Source: Clostridiales bacterium (GTDB taxonomy: Bacteria; Bacillota; Clostridia; Oscillospirales; Oscillospiraceae). From it: 64,000 nt of DNA. Location of the stretch: NCBI GenBank assembly GCA_003150355.1, contig QAMJ01000015.1:1-64000 (forward strand), written 5' to 3'. Both the position numbers and the translations under genes were made by a program. Positions 24,826-31,972 of the stretch are shown here, piece after piece (the first letter of the stretch is position 1; each line of letters opens with the position of its first letter). A model generated the notes under the pieces. That model was not told where the DNA came from. It saw only the letters and a list, made by a program, of their open reading frames with translations, and searched no databases.

Positions 24826-25530
24826 TTGGGGGTGACTCAAATAAGCGGATTAAGCTCTGTATGGGACGGCTGGGACTTCAGCTATCTCCTGAGTATTCTC
24901 CTCGGCGTCATCCCCTCGCTTATCTGCATCACCCTGCATGAACTGAGCCACGGCTATGTTGCCTATCGCCTTGGGGACGATACGGCAAAGCGAGCCGGCC
25001 GCCTTACGCTGAACCCGCTCAAGCATCTTGACCCCGTCGGGCTTCTGATGATGCTGGTGTTCCGCGTCGGCTGGGCAAAGCCCGTCCCGGTGAATATGTA
25101 CCGCTTCAAAAACCAGAAGCGCGGCATGGCCATCACGGCGCTTGCCGGACCAGTCAGCAATGTGTTGATAACGCTTGTGTTTCTGCTGCTCTATGGGGCG
25201 CTGTATGTCCCGCTGCGCGGCAGCTCCGTCGGCGGGTACTTTCTCGAGATGATCGAGCTTACGGCGTATATGAGCCTTGGCCTTGCGGTGTTTAACCTCA
25301 TACCGCTGCCCCCGCTGGATGGGTCAAAGGTGCTCTTTGCGCTGATGAGCGATGAGAGCTATTATAAGCTCATGCGCTATGAGCGCTACGGCGGGCTCGT
25401 CCTCATGGTGCTCATGATGACGGGCGTCCTCGGAAAGCCTGTCTCCACCGTCGTTTCCGCGATATATTCAAATCTGATTCCGGTCGCTCAGTTTGCCTGC
25501 GATCTGGTCGTAAAACTGTTTTATAAGTGA
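24826..25530 (+). CDS. Site-2 protease family (M50) membrane metalloprotease
   Basis: An integral membrane zinc protease of the S2P/SpoIVFB-like M50 family. The zinc motif HELSH lies in the first hydrophobic segment (about residue 43). NPLKHLDPVGLLMM follows, with the third zinc ligand Asp in PLPPLDGSK (about 163-170). About five membrane segments can be seen. The start is uncertain: TTG at 24826 or GTG at 24832. Neither has a normally spaced Shine-Dalgarno, and the predicted transcript begins almost at the codon. It is followed 6 bases later by scpA, as in many clostridia. Confidence 0.88.
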   Translation: MGVTQISGLSSVWDGWDFSYLLSILLGVIPSLICITLHELSHGYVAYRLGDDTAKRAGRLTLNPLKHLDPVGLLMMLVFRVGWAKPVPVNMYRFKNQKRGMAITALAGPVSNVLITLVFLLLYGALYVPLRGSSVGGYFLEMIELTAYMSLGLAVFNLIPLPPLDGSKVLFALMSDESYYKLMRYERYGGLVLMVLMMTGVLGKPVSTVVSAIYSNLIPVAQFACDLVVKLFYK

Positions 25531-25536
25531 GCGATA

Positions 25537-26316
25537 ATGGATAATCCCAGTTTCTTTCTGGAGGGCGTTGTCCGGGATAAGGACGAGCTTCAGAATTTTG
25601 AAGGCCCGTTGAGCCTGATCCTGCTCCTCCTGTCGAAAAACAAAATAGAGATCCGCGATATCAGCATTTCGGATATTCTCGATCAGTACCTTGAATATCT
25701 TGACAAGATGCAGAGCATGGATCTTGAGATCGCAAGCGAGTTTGTCCAGATGGCCGCGCACCTGCTATATATAAAGACCCGTACTCTGCTCGCAGGAGAC
25801 GAGGAGGTGTCGGAGCTTGAAGTGCTCATGGCCTCTCTTGAACAGCTCAAGTGCCGGGACATCTTCGCTTCGATACAGAAGGTTCTGCCGGAGCTTAAAA
25901 AGGCATCCGAGATAGGCATGCTGTATTTTTCCAAAATGCCCGAGCCGCTCCCGCCGTCGAGCAAGGAATATGCCTACCGGCATGAGCCGGTCGATCTGCT
26001 CAAGGCGATGTATTCCATCTACTCCCGCGGCGGCAGGTCGCCGGAGCCAAATATCAGCGCTGCCGTTCCCAGGCGCATCATCTACAGCGTCCGTGATAAG
26101 AGCCTGCAGATACTGCACCGGCTCCGCGACGGCTGCGCCAGCTTAAATGAAATTTACCGCGACTGCCGCTCCCGTTCTGAGGTGGTGGCTGCGTTCATGT
26201 CCATACTGGAGCTTTGCAGCATGGGCAGCATCCATATCACCCGCGGCGAAAATGACTATAGTCTTGAATTTGTCGGCGGCGATATGGACAGTATAATTGA
26301 CAAGATCGTTGAGTAA
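25537..26316 (+). CDS. scpA: Segregation and condensation protein A
   Basis: The kleisin subunit of the bacterial SMC-ScpAB condensin complex, which compacts and separates chromosomes. The N-terminal SMC-binding region contains the family motif FEGPLSLILLLLSKNKIEIRD (split over about 20-40), followed by EFVQMAAHLLYIKTRTLL (about 68-85) and a C-terminal winged-helix region. It has 259 residues and is paired with scpB 3 bases downstream, as in most Firmicutes. Confidence 0.95.
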   Translation: MDNPSFFLEGVVRDKDELQNFEGPLSLILLLLSKNKIEIRDISISDILDQYLEYLDKMQSMDLEIASEFVQMAAHLLYIKTRTLLAGDEEVSELEVLMASLEQLKCRDIFASIQKVLPELKKASEIGMLYFSKMPEPLPPSSKEYAYRHEPVDLLKAMYSIYSRGGRSPEPNISAAVPRRIIYSVRDKSLQILHRLRDGCASLNEIYRDCRSRSEVVAAFMSILELCSMGSIHITRGENDYSLEFVGGDMDSIIDKIVE

Positions 26317-26319
26317 TGT

Positions 26320-26937
26320 ATGATTAATCTTACTTCGGCTGTTGAGGCCATTCTTTTCGCCGCGGGCGACAGCGTCCCTATAGCGCGGCTGTCGCTGATC
26401 CTCGGCGTTGATGAACATGATATTGAATGCGCCGCGGCAGAGCTTCAGGAGTATTACAGTGCAAACTCCCGCGGCATGCGCATCCTCCGCCTTGAGGACA
26501 AGCTGCAGATGTGCTCCGCTCCGGAGTACGCGGCGTATATAACCAAGGCTCTGGAGCAGCGAAAGCCTCCGGTGCTCTCGCAGCCCGCACTCGAGACGCT
26601 TGCCGTTGTTGCGTATTTCCAGCCGGTCACCCGCGCGTATGTCGATCAGGTCAGGGGCGTTGACAGCTCCTATACCGTCAGCATGCTTCAGGATCGCGGG
26701 CTTATCGAGGAGTGCGGCAGGCTTGAGGTCCCGGGGCGTCCCGCAGTGTTCCGCACGACGGATGTGTTCCTCAGGACGATGGGCATAAGCTCCATGGCGG
26801 AGCTGCCTCCGCTCCCGGAGGTAAGCGCCGGTGAGGGCATGGACAAGCTCAAAGAAGCGATAGACAAGCTGCAGGCCGCCGAAAACGGCGAGCAGCTCAG
26901 CATAGATGACGTTTCAGGAGAAGCAAGCGAGGAGTGA
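26320..26937 (+). CDS. scpB: Segregation and condensation protein B
   Basis: The kite subunit of SMC-ScpAB, made of two winged-helix domains. Diagnostic segments are AVEAILFAAGD (residues 7-17), LSQPALETLAVVAYFQPVTR (about 87-106) and the DRGLIEECGRLEVPGRP strand-turn (about 126-142). The acidic C-terminal tail after residue 170 is not conserved. It is translationally close to scpA and to the TTG-started downstream gene. Confidence 0.95.
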   Translation: MINLTSAVEAILFAAGDSVPIARLSLILGVDEHDIECAAAELQEYYSANSRGMRILRLEDKLQMCSAPEYAAYITKALEQRKPPVLSQPALETLAVVAYFQPVTRAYVDQVRGVDSSYTVSMLQDRGLIEECGRLEVPGRPAVFRTTDVFLRTMGISSMAELPPLPEVSAGEGMDKLKEAIDKLQAAENGEQLSIDDVSGEASEE

Positions 26938-26942
26938 TGTAA

Positions 26943-27782
26943 TTGACAGGATTGATTATCCTCGGCGTTGTGGCCGTGCTTGCTGCCTTTATATTGCTGT
27001 GTGTTTTCCTTCCGGCGGTCGGCCTGACCCTTTTGGGGATCATTGTGCTGCTGATCGTGCTGGTGCTCAATGTGCCGGTGGGGGCGGACGCGGCGTATAT
27101 CGGCGGTGAGTTTACACTGGCCGCGAGGGCGAACGGATTCTCTTTCCAGATCCTCCCTAAAAAGCCGGGGAGCGAGGACAAGCCGCCGAAGGAGAAGAAG
27201 CCGAAAAAAGAGAAAAAACCAAAGCCCGAGAGTGAATCGGAACCCAAGTCCAGGAAAAAGCTGAACTTCACAAAGGAGGAGCTTTTTGAGCTCGCAAAAC
27301 GCGTGCTCAAGGGCGTCGGCAAGTTCGGCAAGGTCACCGTGAACAAGTTCATGCTGCATTATGCCGCCGCAGGGGACGATCCGTATGACACCGTTGTGAC
27401 ATATAACTATGTCAACGCGGCGCTCTCCACGCTTATCCCAATCTGTGAGGAGAAGTTCATCGTAAAGGACTCGGACATCCGGACGGATATCGACTTCACA
27501 GCCGATAAGACGAAGGTCGATGTGGAGCTGTGCGCGACGATAAGGCTCGCACAGGTCATGCATATGCTCTTCGCAATAGCGTTCGGCGCGCTCGGAGTAC
27601 TCATCCAGAATAAGCGCCGGCTCCGCCGTGAGAAAAAGCAGGGCATCGCGTCCGACGGCATCGAGGTCGATGTGGCGCTTGAGAAGGACACGGACGAAGC
27701 AGAAACCAGTCAGATAAATAAAGACAACAATACAGAACAAAATACACAGGCAGAGGAAAGGACGGACTCAAATGGACAATAA
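26943..27782 (+). CDS. DUF2953 (YtfI-like) membrane protein
   Basis: A 279-residue protein. Two N-terminal hydrophobic segments (about 2-25 and 28-48) are followed by a Lys/Pro/Glu-rich linker (about 77-108). The DUF2953 core (LHYAAAGDDPYDTVVTYNYVNA, spanning about 138-160) follows, ending with an amphipathic C-terminal region. The start is TTG at 26943, with GAGGAG about 8 bases upstream. It overlaps the ytfJ start by 11 bases. The ytfI-ytfJ pairing is known in Bacillus; the function of DUF2953 is not established. Confidence 0.8.
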   Translation: MTGLIILGVVAVLAAFILLCVFLPAVGLTLLGIIVLLIVLVLNVPVGADAAYIGGEFTLAARANGFSFQILPKKPGSEDKPPKEKKPKKEKKPKPESESEPKSRKKLNFTKEELFELAKRVLKGVGKFGKVTVNKFMLHYAAAGDDPYDTVVTYNYVNAALSTLIPICEEKFIVKDSDIRTDIDFTADKTKVDVELCATIRLAQVMHMLFAIAFGALGVLIQNKRRLRREKKQGIASDGIEVDVALEKDTDEAETSQINKDNNTEQNTQAEERTDSNGQ

Positions 27783-28152
27783 CCCTATCGGAGCTCTTAT
27801 GCAGAACACTATGGAGAGTGTCAAGAACATTCTCAAGGTCGACACTGTTGTCGGCGATCCTATCTATACTCCCGACGGAATCACACTCGTTCCCATCTCC
27901 AAGATAAGCGTAGGCTTCGGCGGCGGCGGAGTTGAATTCACTGCCAAGAAGTCCGGCGAAGACCGTCCCTACGGCGGCGGCAACGCTACCGCTGTCAAGA
28001 TCGACCCGATCGGCTTCCTCGTTATCAAGGAAGGCACTGTCAGGATGGTCAACGTCACTCCTCCCGCAAGCAACACCGTCGATCGTATCATTGATCTGGT
28101 GCCGCAGGTTATGGACAGAGTAGACGCTTTCATCGAGAAGCAGAAGAAGTAA
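27772..28152 (+). CDS. ytfJ: Sporulation protein YtfJ/GerW
   Basis: A 126-residue protein of the YtfJ family. The hallmark VPISKISVGFGGGG (residues 41-54), then YGGGNATAVKIDPIGFLVI, is conserved. In Bacillus this forespore-expressed protein is needed for normal spore germination. Here it is co-transcribed with the DUF2953 gene and lies downstream of scpAB. Together with sigK it supports a sporulating host. Confidence 0.92.
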   Translation: MDNNPIGALMQNTMESVKNILKVDTVVGDPIYTPDGITLVPISKISVGFGGGGVEFTAKKSGEDRPYGGGNATAVKIDPIGFLVIKEGTVRMVNVTPPASNTVDRIIDLVPQVMDRVDAFIEKQKK

Positions 28153-28172
28153 TAATATCTATCACGTCTGTC

Positions 28173-28216
28173 AATAATAAGCACTGCCCATTTTCTGAAG
28201 GGTGGTGCTTATTATT
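28173..28216 (+). promoter_or_regulatory. Hairpin covering the carboxypeptidase start
   Basis: AATAATAAGCAC (28173-28184) pairs perfectly with GTGCTTATTATT (28205-28216). The right arm begins at the second GTG start codon. The loop contains the Shine-Dalgarno. It may act as the terminator of ytfJ, as a translational brake, or as both. Confidence 0.55.
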
Positions 28217-29308
28217 AAGTCAAAAATCGCGGCGCTTGTCCTCACGGCGGCGCTTATTACCGGGCTTTGCCCCATGGGCGCTTATGCCGAACAGGGCGCG
28301 CCGAACGTAAGCGCGGCTTCGTGCGTGATGATGTACGCTGACAGCAGCTGCGTATATGAAAAGAACGCCGATGACCGCCGCCTTATCGCGAGCACGACGA
28401 AGCTTATGACGGCGCTCATATGTATCGAGAACTGCGAGCTTGACGAGAAGGTCGACGTCAAGGCTCGGCACTGTTTAGTCGAAGGCTCGTCGATGTACCT
28501 CAAGGCCGGGTATGACTATACCGTGCGCGAGCTGCTGCTCGGACTGCTCCTCGCCTCGGGGAACGACGCGGCGCTTGCCCTTGCCGAACACGCAGCGGGG
28601 AGCGAGCGCGCCTTTGTGCGCCTGATGAACCGCAGGGCGGCGGAGCTCGGCATGGATGATACGAGCTTTGCAAACTCTCACGGGCTTGACGATAAGCAGC
28701 ATTACTCCACCGCGCGCGACATGGCCGTGCTTATGCTGCACTGCATGGAAAACCCCGTGTTCCGTGAGCTTTGCGGCACACGCAGTGCCACGATAAACGG
28801 CGAAACATACGTGAACCACAACAGACTTCTCGACCGCTGCTCCGGCTGCGTCGCCGGTAAGACCGGTTATACGATGGCGGCGGGGCGCTGCTTGGTTACC
28901 TGCTGCGAGAGAAACAGTATGCGCTTTGTGTGCGTGACGCTCTCCGACCCCGACGACTGGAACGACCATATCCGGCTTTACGATTGGGCGTGTTCCGCTT
29001 ACACTCTCCGTGAGCTTTCTGATAACCTCACGTTTCAAGTCCCGGTCGTCTCCGGTAATGTGAGCTCCGTTTCCGCTGTTCCGCGAGGCAGGCTTCAGCT
29101 GCTCGTCCCGGCAGGGCGTGAAGTCGAGCTGCGCGCGGAGCTTCCGCGATTTGTGTTCGCGCCGGTAAATTCGGGGGAGACAGCGGGCACATTAAGCGTT
29201 ATAATAAACGGAGAGGAAGCGGCCTCGTGCCCGCTGGTTTACGCCGAGGACGTGGTGCTGTCATTCCCGTGCTTTCATACTGTCAGTTTTTCGGAGGAAA
29301 AACTTTAG
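28202..29308 (+). CDS. D-alanyl-D-alanine carboxypeptidase (DacB/DacF type)
   Basis: A penicillin-binding S11 peptidase that trims the terminal D-Ala of peptidoglycan stem peptides. A signal peptide (about 1-29, ending AYA) precedes the catalytic domain: SxxK at S64-K67 (STTK), S-x-N in ASGND (about 119) and the KTG motif in GKTGYT (about 220). A C-terminal PBP5-type beta domain is present. The start is one of two adjacent GTGs (28202, 28205). Both the start and the first codons lie in the right arm of a 12-bp hairpin, and the Shine-Dalgarno (GAAGGGTGG) lies in its loop. In Bacillus, spmA-spmB follow dacB; here rluB follows directly. Confidence 0.9.
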   Translation: MVLIIKSKIAALVLTAALITGLCPMGAYAEQGAPNVSAASCVMMYADSSCVYEKNADDRRLIASTTKLMTALICIENCELDEKVDVKARHCLVEGSSMYLKAGYDYTVRELLLGLLLASGNDAALALAEHAAGSERAFVRLMNRRAAELGMDDTSFANSHGLDDKQHYSTARDMAVLMLHCMENPVFRELCGTRSATINGETYVNHNRLLDRCSGCVAGKTGYTMAAGRCLVTCCERNSMRFVCVTLSDPDDWNDHIRLYDWACSAYTLRELSDNLTFQVPVVSGNVSSVSAVPRGRLQLLVPAGREVELRAELPRFVFAPVNSGETAGTLSVIINGEEAASCPLVYAEDVVLSFPCFHTVSFSEEKL

Positions 29309-30028
29309 ATGCAAGAGAGGATCCAAAAGCTTATATCCGCGGCGGGGCTCATGTCCCGCCGCGCCGCCGAGACGCTTATCGCCGATGGGCGTGTCAAAAT
29401 AAACGGACACACAGCCGCGGTAGGCGAGAAGGCCGACCCCATGACGGACACCATACTTGTGGACGGCAAGCCGCTGCCCGAGTCCGGAAATAGGGTTTAC
29501 ATAATGCTGAACAAGCCGCGCGGCTATGTCACGACCATGAGCGACGAAAAGGGACGCCGAGATGTGACCGAGCTTGTCAGAAACGTACCATGCCGCGTTT
29601 ACCCCGTCGGGAGACTCGATATGTATTCCGAGGGGCTGCTGCTTATGACAAACGACGGGGACTTTGCAAACTACATGATGCACCCGTCGCACAATGTGGA
29701 TAAGACCTACCTGACGCGCGTCGAGGGCGAAGATATCGGCCTTGCGATGGAGTACCTGCGCGAGCCGATGGAGCTTGACGGTTATGTTGTCGACGGTGCG
29801 GAGGTCGGCCTGCGCAGCCTGTTTCCGGGCGGCGCAGAGCTTGAGATCACGATACACGAGGGGCGCAACCGCCAGGTCAGAAAAATGTGCGAGGCGGTCG
29901 GCCTCAAGGTGCTGCGCCTTAAAAGAATAAGCGAGGGCGCGCTGGAGCTTGGAGAGCTCAAGCCCGGCGCGTGGAGATATCTCACGCCCGAGGAGCTTGA
30001 GCGTGTCAGACCGAAAGGGGAGCGGTGA
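29309..30028 (+). CDS. rluB: RluB-type 23S rRNA pseudouridine synthase
   Basis: A 239-residue RsuA/RluB-family enzyme. The N-terminal S4 RNA-binding domain (QKLISAAGLMSRRAAETLI, about 5-23) is followed by the catalytic block GRLDMYSEGLLLMTNDG (about 105-121), with the conserved Asp. IHEGRNRQVRKM follows near 187. GGAGGAAAAACTTTAG precedes the ATG and the gene directly abuts the carboxypeptidase stop. The dac-rluB neighbourhood is shared with Bacillus. Confidence 0.94.
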   Translation: MQERIQKLISAAGLMSRRAAETLIADGRVKINGHTAAVGEKADPMTDTILVDGKPLPESGNRVYIMLNKPRGYVTTMSDEKGRRDVTELVRNVPCRVYPVGRLDMYSEGLLLMTNDGDFANYMMHPSHNVDKTYLTRVEGEDIGLAMEYLREPMELDGYVVDGAEVGLRSLFPGGAELEITIHEGRNRQVRKMCEAVGLKVLRLKRISEGALELGELKPGAWRYLTPEELERVRPKGER

Positions 30029-30033
30029 TACAT

Positions 30034-31263
30034 ATGCGTCTTGAATATACCGATCTTGTCGTCATCGGCGGCGGCCCCGCCGGGATGATGTGTGCGTATA
30101 CCGCGGCGGAGCGCGGCCTTTCGGTCACACTCCTTGACCCGAACCGGCAGCTTGGGCGCAAGCTCAGGATCACCGGCAAGGGGCGCTGCAACGTCACGAA
30201 TAACTGTGATATTAAGACTTTCATGTCTAATATCCCCGGGGACGGACGCTTCCTTTACAGCGCGCTGAGCCGCCTTTCCCCGGAGGACACGATAGCTTTT
30301 TTTGAATCGCACGGCCTGCCGCTCAAGACCGAGCGCGGGAACCGTGTGTTCCCGCAGTCGGATAACGCAAATGATGTTGCCGCGCTTATGACAAAGCTCT
30401 GCCGCAATGCGGGCGTGAAGCTCATGCAGGCGCATGCGACCGGCATCGCGGCGGAGGAAGGCTGCGTGTCCGGTGTCTCGACGGATCAGGGATTCATCCC
30501 GTGCCGCGCGGCGGCGGTGTGTACCGGCGGCCTGTCCTATCCGCTGACCGGCTCGACCGGCGACGGCTTCGGTTTTGCCCGCCGCTTCGGGCATACCGTG
30601 ACTCCGACGCGCGCATCGCTCGTCCCGCTTGAAAGCGGCAATGATTACTGCGCCGAGATGCAGGGCTTCTCGCTCAAGAATGTGACGCTCTCGGCCTATG
30701 AAAACGATAAGCTCATATACCGTGAGCTTGGCGAAATGCTCTTCACACACTTCGGCGTTTCCGGGCCTTTGGTGCTCTCAGCAAGCGCTCACATGCGCAA
30801 TATGGGCAAGGCTGCCTACAGGCTCGAAATTGACCTCAAGCCGGGGCTTGACGAAAAGAAGCTCGATGCGCGCATCCTGCGTGATTTTGAAAAGTACTCC
30901 AATAAGGAATTCAAGAACGCCCTGACTGATCTTGCCGGACGCACCATGATCCCCGTGCTCGTCCGCCTGTCGGGCATCCCGGAGGATACCAAGGTGAACG
31001 CCATCACACATGAGCAGCGCATGCGGCTGCTGCACCTGTTCAAGGCTTTCCCTGTGTCCGTGACCGGGACAAGGCCGATAGACGAGGCAATCGTCACGGC
31101 AGGCGGCGTGAGCACGAAGGAAATAAATCCCCGCACGATGGAGTCAAAGCTGATGCCGGGGCTGTATTTTGCCGGTGAGGTGCTTGACCTCGACGGCTAC
31201 ACCGGCGGCTTCAATCTTCAGATAGCATGGTCGACCGGCTATGTTGCCGGTAATTCAATATGA
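30034..31263 (+). CDS. BaiN/HI0933-like FAD-dependent oxidoreductase
   Basis: A flavoprotein of about 409 residues from the HI0933/BaiN family. The FAD-binding dinucleotide fold VVIGGGPAGMMCAYTAAERG is at residues about 9-28, followed by the diagnostic GRKLRITGKGRCNVTN (about 43-58). The C-terminal FAD motif LYFAGEVLDLDGYTGGFNLQ comes near the end. The family is often annotated aminoacetone oxidase or BaiN, but the true reaction is unknown. I favour the ATG at 30034; a GTG at 30025 overlaps the rluB stop. It sits in the conserved rluB-flavoprotein-cmk-ispH order of clostridia. Confidence 0.88.
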   Translation: MRLEYTDLVVIGGGPAGMMCAYTAAERGLSVTLLDPNRQLGRKLRITGKGRCNVTNNCDIKTFMSNIPGDGRFLYSALSRLSPEDTIAFFESHGLPLKTERGNRVFPQSDNANDVAALMTKLCRNAGVKLMQAHATGIAAEEGCVSGVSTDQGFIPCRAAAVCTGGLSYPLTGSTGDGFGFARRFGHTVTPTRASLVPLESGNDYCAEMQGFSLKNVTLSAYENDKLIYRELGEMLFTHFGVSGPLVLSASAHMRNMGKAAYRLEIDLKPGLDEKKLDARILRDFEKYSNKEFKNALTDLAGRTMIPVLVRLSGIPEDTKVNAITHEQRMRLLHLFKAFPVSVTGTRPIDEAIVTAGGVSTKEINPRTMESKLMPGLYFAGEVLDLDGYTGGFNLQIAWSTGYVAGNSI

Positions 31264-31277
31264 ACGGAGACAGTGTA

Positions 31278-31967
31278 ATGAAAGACTTTTATTCTATTGC
31301 CATAGACGGCCCCAGCGGCGCGGGCAAGAGCACGATGGCGAGGAAGCTCGCCGCGGACTTCGGCTTTATATATGTCGATACCGGAGCGATCTACCGCACC
31401 GTCGGTCTGGCGGCCTACCGCACGGGCATAGACCGGCATGATGAGCCCGCCGTCAAGGCTCTGCTGCCCAAGCTCAGTATCGAGATGCGCTATAACGAAG
31501 CCGGGGAGCAGCGTATGTTCCTCGACGGGGAGGACGTGTCGGAAGCGATCCGTACGCCGGAGATATCCATCTGCGCATCGGACGTGTCGTCCCTGCCTGC
31601 GGTCAGGAGCTTCCTGCTTGAGATGCAGCGCAAGCTTGCGCGTGAGCACAATGTCGTCATGGACGGGCGCGATATCGGTACCGTCGTTCTCCCTGACGCT
31701 GACCTCAAGATATTCCTCACCGCCAGCGCCGAGCAGCGCGCGAAGCGCCGTATGCTCGAGCTTGAGGCCAAGGGCGTGGACGCGAGCTTTGACGAGGTTC
31801 TGAAAGATATCGAGTACCGCGATGATCAGGACACCAAGCGCGCCGCGGCTCCGCTGCGCGCGGCGGAGGACGCCGTGCGCGTCGATACCAGCAGCCTTAA
31901 CTTTGAAGAGAGCGCCGCAGTGCTCGCGGGGCTTGTCATCGACCGCCTCAGCCCGAAGCAGGAGTAA
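31278..31967 (+). CDS. cmk: Cytidylate kinase
   Basis: This enzyme phosphorylates CMP/dCMP with ATP. The P-loop IDGPSGAGKSTMARKLA is at residues about 9-25, followed by DTGAIYR (about 34-40), DGRDIGTVVLPDADLKIFLTAS (about 134-155) and the lid arginines in RAKRR. Length 229 residues. The ATG at 31278 has GGAG upstream; a more upstream in-frame ATG at 31260 overlaps the preceding gene. The cmk-ispH/rpsA order is typical of clostridia. Confidence 0.95.
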   Translation: MKDFYSIAIDGPSGAGKSTMARKLAADFGFIYVDTGAIYRTVGLAAYRTGIDRHDEPAVKALLPKLSIEMRYNEAGEQRMFLDGEDVSEAIRTPEISICASDVSSLPAVRSFLLEMQRKLAREHNVVMDGRDIGTVVLPDADLKIFLTASAEQRAKRRMLELEAKGVDASFDEVLKDIEYRDDQDTKRAAAPLRAAEDAVRVDTSSLNFEESAAVLAGLVIDRLSPKQE

Positions 31968-31972
31968 GCGCT

